A DNA stretch of 56,061 nucleotides from Mycobacterium syngnathidarum (GTDB lineage Bacteria; Actinomycetota; Actinomycetes; Mycobacteriales; Mycobacteriaceae), in the NCBI RefSeq assembly GCF_001942625.1, contig NZ_MLCL01000021.1:1-56061 (forward strand), read 5' to 3'. The notes below the pieces were generated by a model that made no database searches, had not been told where the DNA came from, and saw only the letters and a program-made list of their open reading frames with translations. The position numbers were made by a program, and so were the translations under genes. This document shows, in pieces, positions 29,034-37,914 of this stretch (position 1 is the first letter of the stretch; every line of letters begins with the position of its first letter).

Positions 29034-29743
29034 GGACGGCATTCACCCGCGGTGGCCTGCTCCTGATCGGCCTGTGCGGCTACGGCGCGTCGATGGCGAT
29101 GATGGTGCGCGCCGGGCTCGGACTCGATCCATGGGACGTGTTCCACCAGGGCCTCACCCGGCACAGCCCGCTGTCGCTCGGCATGGCTTCGGCCGTCGTC
29201 GGCGCCGTCGTCCTACTGGCCTGGATCCCGCTGCGGAACCGGCCCGGAATCGGGACCGTTGCCAATGTCATCGTCATCGCCGTCACCGTCGACGCCACCC
29301 TCGCGGTGCTTCCCGCGCCGGCGGCGATGCCGGTTCGCATCGCAATGATGATCGGCGCCGTCGTGCTCAACGCCGTCAGCACCGTGCTCTACATCGGTGC
29401 CGGGCTCGGTCCCGGGCCCCGTGACGGGCTGATGACCGGACTGGTCGCCCGTACCGGATTGTCGGTGCGGCTGGTGCGCACCGCAATTGAGGCCACCGTG
29501 CTGGCCGTCGGCGCGCTGTTGGGCGGCACCGTCGGGATCGGCACGGTTGTCTATGCATTCGGAATCGGGCCGCTCGTGCAGCTGTTCCTGCGGCTGACCC
29601 CGCGGTCGCTGTTGTTCCACGATTTCAGTGGCGGGCATGCCCGAGCGGATCGGGAACCGGTCACTACGATGAGCGAGTGGCCTCAGGGGAACGCACCGAC
29701 TCGACAATCAGCGCTGACGACGGAACCGACCCCGACCTGTTGA
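29030..29743 (+). CDS. YczE/YyaS/YitT family membrane protein
   Basis: A 237-aa integral membrane protein with about five to six helices and the family signatures GLGLDPWDVFHQGL (28-41) and GLGPGPRDGLMTGL (about 125-138), a repeated G-x-x-P-x-D-x-x motif typical of the YczE group. The last 25 residues are hydrophilic and overlap the start of the ABC gene by 67 bp. The transported compound is unknown. The family is often next to MocR regulators. Confidence 0.82.
   Translation: MRTAFTRGGLLLIGLCGYGASMAMMVRAGLGLDPWDVFHQGLTRHSPLSLGMASAVVGAVVLLAWIPLRNRPGIGTVANVIVIAVTVDATLAVLPAPAAMPVRIAMMIGAVVLNAVSTVLYIGAGLGPGPRDGLMTGLVARTGLSVRLVRTAIEATVLAVGALLGGTVGIGTVVYAFGIGPLVQLFLRLTPRSLLFHDFSGGHARADREPVTTMSEWPQGNAPTRQSALTTEPTPTC
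29665..29670 (+). promoter_or_regulatory. -10 element TACGAT inside the yczE-like gene
   Basis: TACGAT ends 6 nt before the GTG of the ABC ATPase gene, consistent with a leaderless transcript starting within the upstream coding region. Confidence 0.4.
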
Positions 29744-30543
29744 TCGACTTCGCGCAGGTAATCCTGCAGCGCGGCGGCAACACCCTCGTCGGGCCGATCA
29801 CCTGGGCCGTCGAACTCGACGAGCGTTGGGTGGTGATCGGTCCGAACGGGGCGGGCAAGACCTCCCTGCTGCGGATCGCCGCTGCCACCGAGCATCCGTC
29901 CTCGGGCACCGCCTACGTGCTCGGTGAACGACTCGGTCGCACCGACATGTCCGAGCTGCGAGCCCGTGTCGGTCTGAGCAGCTCGGCGCTGTCACAGCGG
30001 ATCCCCGACCACGAGGTGGTGCGAGACCTGGTGGTGTCGGCCGGCTACGCCGTACTGGGCCGGTGGCGCGAGGACTACGAGGACGTGGACTACGCCCAGG
30101 CCATCGACATGCTGGAAAGCGTCGGTGCCGAACATCTTGCCGAGCGCACCTACGGGACGCTCTCAGAAGGCGAACGCAAACGGGTCCTGATCGCTCGGTC
30201 GCTGATGACCGACCCCGAACTCCTGCTGCTCGACGAGCCCGCGGCCGGCCTCGACCTCGGCGGCCGCGAAGAGCTGGTGGCGCGGTTGACCGATCTGGCA
30301 GCCGACCCCGATGCGCCTGCCATGGTGCTGGTCACCCATCATGTCGAGGAGATTCCGGTCGGATTCAGCCACGCGCTGATCCTGTCGGAAGGCAAGGCGG
30401 TTGCCTCGGGTCTGCTGACGGAGGTGTTGACTGCTGAGAACCTGTCCAAGGCGTTCGGTCAGTCGATCGCCCTTGACGTGATCGACGGGCGGTACTTCGC
30501 CCGGCGGACCAGGAGCCGTGCGGCCCATAGGAGGCGACAATGA
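29677..30543 (+). CDS. ABC transporter ATP-binding protein (Rv3041c-like)
   Basis: A 288-aa ATPase with Walker A GPNGAGKT (55-62), signature LSEGE (162-166), Walker B LLLLDEP (182-188) and the H-loop in LVTHHVEEI. No permease gene is adjacent, so it may be a cytoplasmic ABC protein or work with a distant permease. It resembles ModF/YcjV-type stand-alone ATPases more than importer pairs. Start GTG at 29677. The next gene overlaps by ATGA, forming an operon with the NUDIX and echA17 genes as in M. tuberculosis. Confidence 0.9.
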   Translation: MASGERTDSTISADDGTDPDLLIDFAQVILQRGGNTLVGPITWAVELDERWVVIGPNGAGKTSLLRIAAATEHPSSGTAYVLGERLGRTDMSELRARVGLSSSALSQRIPDHEVVRDLVVSAGYAVLGRWREDYEDVDYAQAIDMLESVGAEHLAERTYGTLSEGERKRVLIARSLMTDPELLLLDEPAAGLDLGGREELVARLTDLAADPDAPAMVLVTHHVEEIPVGFSHALILSEGKAVASGLLTEVLTAENLSKAFGQSIALDVIDGRYFARRTRSRAAHRRRQ

Positions 30544-31376
30544 CCGACCCCGATCCACTGGTGCCACGACCGGCGGCCACGGTGATGCTGGTCCGCGACG
30601 CCGCTGAATCCATCGAAGTCTTCATGATGCGCAGGCACGCGGCCATGGAGTTCGTGGCCGGGGTGATGGTTTTTCCGGGCGGGGGAGTCGACGACCGCGA
30701 TCGCAACGCCGACATCGCCTGGTTCGGACCCGAACCGGCCTGGTGGGCACAACGGCTCGGGGTGGACACCGGGCTGGCCGAGGCGCTGGTGTGCGCTGCG
30801 GCCCGCGAGACCTTCGAGGAGTCCGGGGTCCTGTTCGCCGGCCCCTCCAACGACCCGGACGGGATCGTCAGCGATGCCTCCGTCTACGGCGATGCACGTG
30901 CCGCCCTGGCCAACCACTCGCTGTCCTTCGCCGACTTCCTGCGGGACGAGAAACTCGTGCTGCGCGCTGACCTGCTGCGGCCGTGGGACAACTGGATCAC
31001 GCCCAAAGAAGAACGAACCCGCCGCTACGACACCTTCTTCTTCGTCGGCGCCCTGCCTCAGGGGCAGCGGGCCGACGGCGAGAACACTGAAACCGACCGG
31101 GCCTTCTGGAGCACCCCGCAGGCCGGCCTCGACGACTTCGAGCAGGGCAACTCGTTCCTACTGCCGCCGACCTGGACGCAGCTGAACAGCCTCGCCGGCC
31201 GCTCGGTCGCCGACGTGCTGGCCAGCGAACGCAAGATCGTCCCCATCGAACCCAACCTCTCACTCGGCGAGGGAAGCTGGCGGATCGAGTTCTTCGACAG
31301 CGGACGCTACAACGCGGCCAGGAACCAGCGGGCGCCTCTGGGCCGGGGGCCGGCCGCGGAGGAATCGGTTCAGTGA
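30540..31376 (+). CDS. NUDIX hydrolase domain protein (Rv3040c-like)
   Basis: A 278-aa protein resembling the NUDT19-type NUDIX family. The NUDIX catalytic helix has R89-E90-T-F-E93-E94-S-G96 ([12 protein letters not shown]), with the upstream [11 protein letters not shown] (44-54) in place of the usual spacing, which is stretched by an insertion. It may cleave CoA-type or other nucleoside diphosphate substrates. The link to enoyl-CoA hydratase downstream (GTGA overlap) suits an acyl-CoA role, but this is inference. Confidence 0.85.
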   Translation: MTDPDPLVPRPAATVMLVRDAAESIEVFMMRRHAAMEFVAGVMVFPGGGVDDRDRNADIAWFGPEPAWWAQRLGVDTGLAEALVCAAARETFEESGVLFAGPSNDPDGIVSDASVYGDARAALANHSLSFADFLRDEKLVLRADLLRPWDNWITPKEERTRRYDTFFFVGALPQGQRADGENTETDRAFWSTPQAGLDDFEQGNSFLLPPTWTQLNSLAGRSVADVLASERKIVPIEPNLSLGEGSWRIEFFDSGRYNAARNQRAPLGRGPAAEESVQ

Positions 31377-32044
31377 ACGAGTTCGTCAGCGCGATCAGCG
31401 GGGTGACGCCGGAACAGGACCGTGTCGGCACCCTGATGTTGTCGCGGCCACCGACCAACGCCCTGACCCGGCAGATGTACCGCGAGATCATCGCGGCGGC
31501 CCACGACCTGGGCGAGCGCACCGACATCTCGGCCGTCATCCTGTTCGGCGGGCATGAGATCTTCTGCGCCGGCGACGACGTTCCCGAGTTGCGCACGCTG
31601 AACGCGGGCGAGGCCGCCGCTGCGGATGAGGCGCTACGCCAGTGCATCCAAGCCGTGTCCGCCATTCCCAAGCCCACCGTGGCCGCGATCACCGGCTACG
31701 CGCTGGGCAGCGGACTGGGCCTGGCGATGGCCGCCGATTGGCGAGTCAGCGGCGACAACGTCAAGTTCGGGGCGACCGAGATCCTGGCCGGACTGGCGCC
31801 ACGCGCCGGCGGAGGTGCGCGGCTGGCCGAGGTCATCGGGGCCAGCAAGGCCAAGGAGCTGGTGTTCAGCGGCCGGTTCGTCGGCGCCGAGGAGGCGTTG
31901 GAACTCGGCCTGATCGACCAGATGGTGGCGCCCGACCACGTCTACGACGAGGCACTGGCTTGGGCCCGGAGGTTCGTCGAACATCCCGTGGACGTTCTGG
32001 CGGCGGCCAAGGCCGCCGTCGACGGACTGGTGGACCGGCCCTGA
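31373..32044 (+). CDS. echA17: enoyl-CoA hydratase/isomerase family protein
   Basis: A 223-aa crotonase-fold protein matching EchA17 (Rv3039c). The oxyanion-hole segments are [11 protein letters not shown] (about 62-72) and [19 protein letters not shown] (about 103-121). Crotonases usually have a Glu in each of the two catalytic loops. Here the positions after GSG and APRAGG do not show the classical pair clearly, so hydratase activity is not certain. Start GTG at 31373 in a GTGA overlap with the NUDIX gene. Confidence 0.87.
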   Translation: MNEFVSAISGVTPEQDRVGTLMLSRPPTNALTRQMYREIIAAAHDLGERTDISAVILFGGHEIFCAGDDVPELRTLNAGEAAAADEALRQCIQAVSAIPKPTVAAITGYALGSGLGLAMAADWRVSGDNVKFGATEILAGLAPRAGGGARLAEVIGASKAKELVFSGRFVGAEEALELGLIDQMVAPDHVYDEALAWARRFVEHPVDVLAAAKAAVDGLVDRP

Positions 32045-32065
32045 CGCTTGCCCCACCCCGGCCGT

Positions 32066-32071
32066 TAGGCT
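32066..32071 (+). promoter_or_regulatory. -10 element TAGGCT, leaderless methyltransferase transcript
   Basis: TAGGCT lies 7 nt before the ATG at 32079, within the 34-bp gap after echA17. Confidence 0.45.
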
Positions 32072-32078
32072 GCCCTTC

Positions 32079-33080
32079 ATGACTGACATCAAGGATTCCG
32101 GCACGGAAGCCGATATTGCCGGCATGCCGACTCCTAACCCGCACGCCACGGCCGAGCAGGTCGAAGCCGCGATGCATGACAGCAAGCTCGCGCAGGTGCT
32201 CTACCACGACTGGGAAGCCGAGACCTACGACGAAAAGTGGTCGATCTCCTACGACCAGCGGTGTATCGACTACGCCCGCGGCCGTTTCGACGCGATCGTG
32301 CCCGAATCCGAGCAGCGTGAGCTGCCGTACGACCGGGCCCTCGAGCTGGGTTGCGGCACCGGATTCTTCTTGCTCAACCTGGTCCAATCCGGGGTGGCGC
32401 GGCGCGGCTCGGTGACCGACCTGTCCCCGGGCATGGTCAAGGTGGCCACCCGGAACGGGCAGTCACTCGGCCTGGACATCGACGGGCGGGTCGCCGACGC
32501 CGAAGGCATCCCGTACGAGGACAACACCTTCGATCTGGTGGTCGGGCACGCGGTGCTCCACCACATCCCCGACGTCGAGCTCTCCCTGCGTGAGGTGGTC
32601 CGGGTGCTCAAACCCGGCGGTCGTTTCGTCTTCGCCGGTGAACCCACCACGGTCGGCAACAAGTACGCCCGCGAGCTGTCCACCCTGACCTGGCACGCCA
32701 CCACCAACCTGACCAAGCTGCCCTGGCTCAGCGGCTGGCGCCGGCCCCAGGCCGAACTGGACGAATCCTCCCGGGCCGCGGCGCTGGAAGCCGTCGTCGA
32801 CCTGCACACCTTCGACCCGGCAGACCTGGAGCGGATGGCGAGCAACGCCGGTGCCGTCGAAGTACGCACCGCCAGCGAGGAGTTCAGCGCGGCGATGCTC
32901 GGCTGGCCGGTGCGCACCTTCGAGGCCGCGGTGCCCCCGGAGCGTCTGGGTTGGGGCTGGGCCAAGTTCGCGTTCAACAGCTGGACCACGCTGAGCTGGG
33001 TCGACGCCAACGTGTGGCGCCGGGTGGTGCCGAAGGGCTGGTTCTACAACGTGATGGTCACGGGGGTCAAGCCCTCCTGA
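32079..33080 (+). CDS. class I SAM-dependent methyltransferase (Rv3038c-like)
   Basis: A 333-aa methyltransferase of the UbiE/COQ5-like type. Motif I is LELGCGTGFF (about 88-97), the acidic SAM-ribose residue sits in SVTDLSPGM, and motif post-I is FDLVVGHAVLHHIPD. The C-terminal 120 residues are family-specific. It matches Rv3038c by position and sequence. The substrate is not established here. It is coupled to the THUMP-like gene downstream. Confidence 0.88.
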   Translation: MTDIKDSGTEADIAGMPTPNPHATAEQVEAAMHDSKLAQVLYHDWEAETYDEKWSISYDQRCIDYARGRFDAIVPESEQRELPYDRALELGCGTGFFLLNLVQSGVARRGSVTDLSPGMVKVATRNGQSLGLDIDGRVADAEGIPYEDNTFDLVVGHAVLHHIPDVELSLREVVRVLKPGGRFVFAGEPTTVGNKYARELSTLTWHATTNLTKLPWLSGWRRPQAELDESSRAAALEAVVDLHTFDPADLERMASNAGAVEVRTASEEFSAAMLGWPVRTFEAAVPPERLGWGWAKFAFNSWTTLSWVDANVWRRVVPKGWFYNVMVTGVKPS

Positions 33081-34264
33081 GCGGTGGAGTAGCGTTCGAC
33101 CTCTCACACGTCGCATATCTGCGATCGGAGGCGGGAGAGCGGGCCCTGGCCCAGGTGGCCGAGCGCCGCCTCACCGGAGCCAGCCTGGTCAGCGACATCG
33201 CCGCCGTACGATCGCAATTCGGCGACCATGCCGGGATTCTGGTGGAGACCGTGCAGCTGAGGCGTCGAGCCGCGGCCAAGTTCGACGACCCGCGGCGGTG
33301 GCTGTTCACCGACGAGGCGCTGCAACAGGCCACGGCCGCACCGGTGGCCGCCCATCGGGCCCGGAGACTCGCCGGTGCCCGGGTGCACGACGCGACCTGT
33401 TCGATCGGCAGTGAGCTTGTGGCACTGCGTGATTGCACAGCCCAACTGCTCGGCAGCGACCTCGATCCGGTGCGGCTGGCAATGGCCGCGCACAACCTCG
33501 AAGAGGGCGGTACCGAGGTTCCGCTGTGCCGCGCCGACGCACTCGCGCCCGTCACCCGCGACACGGTGGTGATCATCGACCCGGCCCGGCGGTCCGGTGG
33601 TCGGCGTCGCTTCGACCCGCGTGCCTACACACCGGCGCTCGATGCCGTACTGGAGCTCTACCGCGACCGGGACCTCGTGGTGAAGTGCGCTCCCGGAATC
33701 GATTTCGACGAGCTCACCAAGATGGGCTTTGCCGGAGAGATCGAGGTGACGTCGGTCGCCGGCGGCGTGCGCGAAGCGTGCCTTTGGTCACCCGGTCTGA
33801 CCGAGCCCGGTGTGCGTCGGCGAGCCAGCCTGCTCGACACCGCCGAAGAGATCACCGACGCCGAACCCGACGACTGCCCCGTGGCGCCGGCCGGACGCTG
33901 GATCATCGACCCCGACGGCGCGGTGGTGCGAGCCGGACTGGTGCGTCACTATGCGGCGCGGCACGGACTGTGGCAACTCGACCCCGACATCGCCTACCTC
34001 TCCGGTGACGACTTGCCCGCCGGGGTGCGTGGTTTCGAGGTACTCGAAGAGCTGCAATTCCAGGAGCGGCGATTGCGGGCCGCGTTGGCCGCCCGATCGG
34101 TGGGGGCGTTGGAGATCCTGGTTCGTGGCCTGGACGTGGACCCCGACGCGTTGCGGGCGCGGATGCGGCTGCGCGGGACCGAGCATCTCGCGGTGGTGAT
34201 CGCACGGCTAGGCTCCGGGTCGGCCAGCCGGGCGACGGCATTCATTTGTCGCCCATCGCGATAG
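33077..34264 (+). CDS. THUMP-like domain SAM-dependent methyltransferase (Rv3037c-like)
   Basis: About 395 aa. A Rossmann methyltransferase core has motif I DATCSIGSELVAL (about 100) and a DPAR box (VVIIDPARRSGGRRRF), followed by a THUMP-like C-terminal domain. Rv3037c has been proposed to act in methylglucose lipopolysaccharide synthesis, while the fold recalls RNA methyltransferases. The start is unsettled. There is no ATG. A CTG at 33077 overlaps the previous stop as CTGA and puts SGGVAFDLSHVAYL at the N-terminus. The nearest GTG (33014) would overlap the upstream gene by 67 bp. Confidence 0.8.
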   Translation: MSGGVAFDLSHVAYLRSEAGERALAQVAERRLTGASLVSDIAAVRSQFGDHAGILVETVQLRRRAAAKFDDPRRWLFTDEALQQATAAPVAAHRARRLAGARVHDATCSIGSELVALRDCTAQLLGSDLDPVRLAMAAHNLEEGGTEVPLCRADALAPVTRDTVVIIDPARRSGGRRRFDPRAYTPALDAVLELYRDRDLVVKCAPGIDFDELTKMGFAGEIEVTSVAGGVREACLWSPGLTEPGVRRRASLLDTAEEITDAEPDDCPVAPAGRWIIDPDGAVVRAGLVRHYAARHGLWQLDPDIAYLSGDDLPAGVRGFEVLEELQFQERRLRAALAARSVGALEILVRGLDVDPDALRARMRLRGTEHLAVVIARLGSGSASRATAFICRPSR

Positions 34265-34290
34265 CGGCCACGTACCCTGAACGAAACACG

Positions 34291-34305
34291 CCGGTGGACC
34301 ACCGG
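34291..34305. terminator. palindrome CCGGTGG-A-CCACCGG
   Basis: A perfect 7-bp stem with a 1-nt centre, 27 nt after the THUMP-like gene and 33 nt before the secreted protein gene. It could end the upstream transcript or serve as an operator. Confidence 0.35.
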
Positions 34306-34337
34306 TGTGAGTTGATCGCCTGCGAGGACGACTGACG

Positions 34338-35027
34338 ATGCGAATTTCCCCTGTGACAGCGATGCTGGCAGCCGGTGCGCTGCTGGGCTGGCTCGGCATG
34401 CCGGTGGCAGCCGGGCAGTCGGCCTGCGCCGACCTCGGCGGCACCGTCGACGGTGACCAGATCTGTCAGGTGCACACCGCCAATGCCGCCTACACACTCG
34501 ACTACACGTTCCCGGTCGACTATCCCGACCAACAGGCTGTCGCCGGATACCTGATCCAGACACGCGACGGATTCGTCAACGTCTCCAGCATGCCCGGCCT
34601 GCGCGATCAGCCCTACGTCCTGGACGCCAAGGGCACCGCCTACAGCTCCGGGACCCCGGCGCGCACCCAGAGCCTGGTGTTCGAGGTCTATCAGAATGTG
34701 GGCGGTGCCCACCCGCAGACCTGGTACAAGACGTTCAACTACAACGTTGCCACGCGGGCCCCGATCACGTTCGACACCTTGTTCAAACCGGGCTCCAGGC
34801 CGTTGGACGTGGTCTTCCCGATCGTCCAGCGCGAACTCCAGAAACAGTCGGGCGTCGAGCAGGCCATCCCGCCGACCATCGGCCTCGATCCCGCCCACTA
34901 CCAGAATTTCGCGATCACCGACGACGCGGTGATCTTCTTCTTCGGACAGGGCGAACTGCTGCCCGAGGCGGCCGGAGCCAGCCAGGCCAATGTTCCCCGG
35001 TCCGCCGTGGCGGCCCTGCTGGCCTGA
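34338..35027 (+). CDS. secreted esterase-like protein (TB22.2 / Rv3036c-like, DUF3298/RsiV-like)
   Basis: A 229-aa exported protein. The signal peptide (AMLAAGALLGWLGMPVAAG) probably ends after about residue 27. The mature part has a Cys pair (SACADL, QICQVH) and the conserved segments FPVDYPDQQAV, TWYKTFNYNV and ITFDTLFKPG of the TB22.2/RsiV-like family. Rv3036c has been described as a cell-wall-associated esterase. A classical GxSxG is not visible here, so catalysis is not obvious from sequence. Confidence 0.85.
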   Translation: MRISPVTAMLAAGALLGWLGMPVAAGQSACADLGGTVDGDQICQVHTANAAYTLDYTFPVDYPDQQAVAGYLIQTRDGFVNVSSMPGLRDQPYVLDAKGTAYSSGTPARTQSLVFEVYQNVGGAHPQTWYKTFNYNVATRAPITFDTLFKPGSRPLDVVFPIVQRELQKQSGVEQAIPPTIGLDPAHYQNFAITDDAVIFFFGQGELLPEAAGASQANVPRSAVAALLA

Positions 35028-35034
35028 CGCGGGA

Positions 35035-36318
35035 TCAGGCCGGCGCGAACCCGTACACCTGACCGTCGCTGGTCGCGGTGACGATCCGATGGTCCTGTCC
35101 GATCGACACCCCAACCGGCCAGCCGGTGGCCTCCGGAACGGGATATGCGTTGAGGGTGTGCCCGTCGGCGGTGTCGAACACCAACAGCGTCTGGCCGTGC
35201 CCGCCCTCGCGGGCCACCGTGTAACCGACACCGCCCGCCCGGCTCGACGTGGTCAGCGGGACCACATCGTCACGGGTCCAGGCCACCTCACCGTGGTCAC
35301 CGGCGTCGCGCACCGCGGTCAGCTTGGACTCCGGCCCGCCTCCGGCCACGATCAGCCCGTCCGGGGACACCGAGGGTGGCGTCTGGGCCAGATAGTTCAG
35401 CGGCACGGACCACTTGGGTGACCCGTCGGCAGCATTGAGTGCCCACAGCTTCTGGTCGCGGCCGTTGACGTACACCGTCGAGCCGTCGGCGGACAACACC
35501 GGGCTGGCCAGCGGCCCGCGGCCCACGGCGTCGCTGGTCCACTCCTGCGTCAGCGGCGTGTCCTCGCCGGGGTGGTAACGCAAACCCGTCAGCACCGGTG
35601 CCTCGGCTCCTGGCTGCCACACACTGACCACGACGATGCGGGCCTGATGCGAGAATGCGGGCGCAGCTGCCACCGGGCACCGCGACCGGGCAGGCCGGCA
35701 GTCGTCCAGACCGCGCTGCGAATCGGTCGGATCCACGCCGGAAACCAGATCCAGCGGGGTGCCGTCGACCGTGCCGCGGTGCCCGTCGAACACCAGGACC
35801 TGGCCGAGATGGGTGACCACCAGCAGCTGGCCGTCATCGAGAATCCGGGGTGTGGTCGGCATGCCGATCACCGGCTGACGCCAACGGACCCACTGCGTGG
35901 GCGGGAAGGACAGGATCGTGCCGGGCTGCCCGACGTAGACGTTGTCGAACCCGTCGAACAAGGGACCCGACCAGCCGCCGCCCAGCACCAGGCGGGTGCA
36001 CCAGCGTTGGCGGGCGTTGTTGTCGGCTTCCCACACCATCAGCGAACAGCCCCCGGCGGTCTGTGCGTTGACCGCAAGCCGGTTGTCCGCGCTCAGCGCC
36101 ACCTGGGCACCCAGCTCACCCTTGACCGACCGGCTCCACTCCAGCCGCAGCGCCTCAGGGCCGTGGATTCGGCTGTAGCTGCTGTTGGCGGCGTCTCCGT
36201 ACTGTGCCGACCAGCCTTGTGCAGCGTGCGCGTCCACCCACGAATCGGTGTTCTCGCATCCGGCGAGCAGGCCTGTGAACAGCACCGCGACCGCCAGTGC
36301 AAGGTATCGCCGGAACAC
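35035..36318 (-). CDS. PQQ-like beta-propeller lipoprotein (Rv3035-like)
   Basis: A 427-aa lipoprotein. The N-terminal hydrophobic stretch ends in LLAGC (Cys21). The rest is a beta-propeller with repeated blades (such as ADNRLAVNAQTAGGCSLMVW, ADGSTVYVNGRDQKLWALNA and DGQVYGFAPA), as in BamB and quinoprotein-like sensors. The GTG at 36318 with AAAGGA upstream is the best start. A longer frame upstream is not coding-like. It lies outside the cytoplasmic membrane. Function unknown. Confidence 0.87.
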   Translation of the reverse strand: MFRRYLALAVAVLFTGLLAGCENTDSWVDAHAAQGWSAQYGDAANSSYSRIHGPEALRLEWSRSVKGELGAQVALSADNRLAVNAQTAGGCSLMVWEADNNARQRWCTRLVLGGGWSGPLFDGFDNVYVGQPGTILSFPPTQWVRWRQPVIGMPTTPRILDDGQLLVVTHLGQVLVFDGHRGTVDGTPLDLVSGVDPTDSQRGLDDCRPARSRCPVAAAPAFSHQARIVVVSVWQPGAEAPVLTGLRYHPGEDTPLTQEWTSDAVGRGPLASPVLSADGSTVYVNGRDQKLWALNAADGSPKWSVPLNYLAQTPPSVSPDGLIVAGGGPESKLTAVRDAGDHGEVAWTRDDVVPLTTSSRAGGVGYTVAREGGHGQTLLVFDTADGHTLNAYPVPEATGWPVGVSIGQDHRIVTATSDGQVYGFAPA

Positions 36319-36469
36319 GATGTCCTTTCGTCGCCGAACACGCGGGGCGCTCGTATTTGTGACCCAGGTGAGGGTAACCGTTCCGGCTGGGGAACCGGCG
36401 CACAGTGACCCGCCACAGGTGCGGCGTAACGGAGCACAGCGACCCGAATACCCGTCGAACGCCCTCGCG

Positions 36470-36475
36470 TAGGCT
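36470..36475 (+). promoter_or_regulatory. -10 element TAGGCT, near-leaderless acyltransferase transcript
   Basis: TAGGCT ends 8 nt before the ATG at 36484. The same hexamer and spacing occur before the gene at 32079. Confidence 0.45.
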
Positions 36476-36483
36476 GTCCGGCC

Positions 36484-37227
36484 ATGACGACGATGTGGGG
36501 CGCTCCGATTCACAAGCGCTGGCGTGGCTCCCGGCTGCGTGATCCGCGCCAGGCCGACTTCTTGACGAGAGCGTCGCTGAAATGGGTCATCGACAATCGC
36601 GCCTACACCCCGTGGTACCTGGTGCGTTATTGGCGGCTGCTGAAGTTCAAACTGGCGAACCCGCACATCATCACCCGCGGCATGGTCTTCCTCGGTAAGG
36701 GCGTGGAGATCCAGTGCACCCCCGAACTGGCGCAGATGGAGATCGGCCGCTGGGTGCACATCGGCGACAAGAACACCATCCGCTGCCACGAGGGTTCGCT
36801 GCGCATCGGTGACAAGGTGGTGCTGGGCCGCGACAACGTGATCAACACCTACCTCGACATCGAGCTCGGCGACTCCGCGCTGATGGCCGACTGGTGCTAC
36901 GTGTGCGATTTCGACCACAAGATGGACAACATCGAATTGCCGATCAAGGACCAGGGCATCGTCAAGGGCCCGGTGCGCATCGGCCCCGACACCTGGATCG
37001 CCGCCAAGGTCACCATCCTGCGCAACACCTCGATCGGCCGTGGCTGCGTGCTGGGGGCCCACGCCGTGGTCAAGGGGGAGATCCCCGATTTCTCGATCGC
37101 CGTCGGGGCGCCGGCCAAGGTGGTCAAGAATCGCAAGCTGGATTGGGAGACCTCGGCAACCGAGCGCGCCGAACTCGCCGCCGCGCTGGCCGACATCGAG
37201 CGCAAGAAGGCGGCGAACAGCAACTGA
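36484..37227 (+). CDS. left-handed beta-helix (hexapeptide) acyltransferase, Rv3034c-like
   Basis: A 247-aa acyltransferase. A basic, helical N-terminus (1-70) precedes hexapeptide repeats (IGRWVHIGDKNTI, IGDKVVLGRDNVI, RIGPDTWIAAKVTI, IGRGCVLGAHAVV) that form a left-handed beta-helix. The catalytic His is probably in CDFDHKMDN. Rv3034c was grouped with Rv3030-Rv3032 and Rv3037c as a methylglucose lipopolysaccharide gene cluster, so it may acylate that glycan. The acyl donor is not known from sequence. Confidence 0.88.
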   Translation: MTTMWGAPIHKRWRGSRLRDPRQADFLTRASLKWVIDNRAYTPWYLVRYWRLLKFKLANPHIITRGMVFLGKGVEIQCTPELAQMEIGRWVHIGDKNTIRCHEGSLRIGDKVVLGRDNVINTYLDIELGDSALMADWCYVCDFDHKMDNIELPIKDQGIVKGPVRIGPDTWIAAKVTILRNTSIGRGCVLGAHAVVKGEIPDFSIAVGAPAKVVKNRKLDWETSATERAELAAALADIERKKAANSN

Positions 37228-37235
37228 CGGGCGGC

Positions 37236-37844
37236 TCAGGCCCCGTTGCACACCCCGGAGTCGCGGATCGTGTTCCCGTAGACATTGGCGGTGGCGACGT
37301 TGGCGTTGATGACCCCCGCCGGCTGCTGCTTGGCGATCTTGTCGCTGATCTGGGTCAGCTGATACCACAGGTGATAGATCGAATCGCCGTTGTACAGCGG
37401 TGAATACTGGCTCTGATCCGGGTAATTCGTGATGTACAGGGTGTGGGCGCGAGGATCCAGGAACGCCGCCGACTGATCGACGTTGGCCCGCACGGCGTCG
37501 CCGGCGGCCTGCACGCCGGGCGCGGTCCAATAGTCATGCTGCTCACCCAGGAAATGCTGGAAGCCCACGATCTGACTGATCAACGTCCCGTACTGCGCGT
37601 TGAACCACTGGCAGGACTCGCGCTGAGCGTCGATCTGCTCGGGCGTGACGCGCACCTGCCACAGGTTGTAGGGGAACACCGTGTAGTTCGGCGACCAGTC
37701 CGACGGATGGGGCACGAAAGCGGGCAGCGTGGGGGCGGTGCCGTTGGGTTCGGCGACCGACGGGGCCGCCAGGCCGAGTGCGAGCGTTGCGCCGACGAAT
37801 GCGGCGCAGGCCGTCCGCACTCCGAGTCTCCAAGTTCGAGTCAC
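37236..37844 (-). CDS. secreted protein of unknown function (Rv3033-like)
   Basis: A 202-aa exported protein. The signal peptide (TACAAFVGATLALGLAAPSV) ends near AEP. The mature part is helical, with Cys residues in QRESCQWFNA and at RDSGVCNGA. GTG at 37844 is preferred because a CACAAT hexamer lies 6 nt upstream on this strand, which fits a leaderless mRNA. An ATG at 37892 is an alternative. It converges on the Rv3034c-like gene with an 8-bp gap, the same order as in M. tuberculosis. Confidence 0.8.
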   Translation of the reverse strand: MTRTWRLGVRTACAAFVGATLALGLAAPSVAEPNGTAPTLPAFVPHPSDWSPNYTVFPYNLWQVRVTPEQIDAQRESCQWFNAQYGTLISQIVGFQHFLGEQHDYWTAPGVQAAGDAVRANVDQSAAFLDPRAHTLYITNYPDQSQYSPLYNGDSIYHLWYQLTQISDKIAKQQPAGVINANVATANVYGNTIRDSGVCNGA

Positions 37845-37914
37845 GACTCGATTGTGCTTGCCGGCCACCGTGGGCGACAGCGGATCGGTCATTCTCGCCA
37901 CGCGTTCGGCTGGA

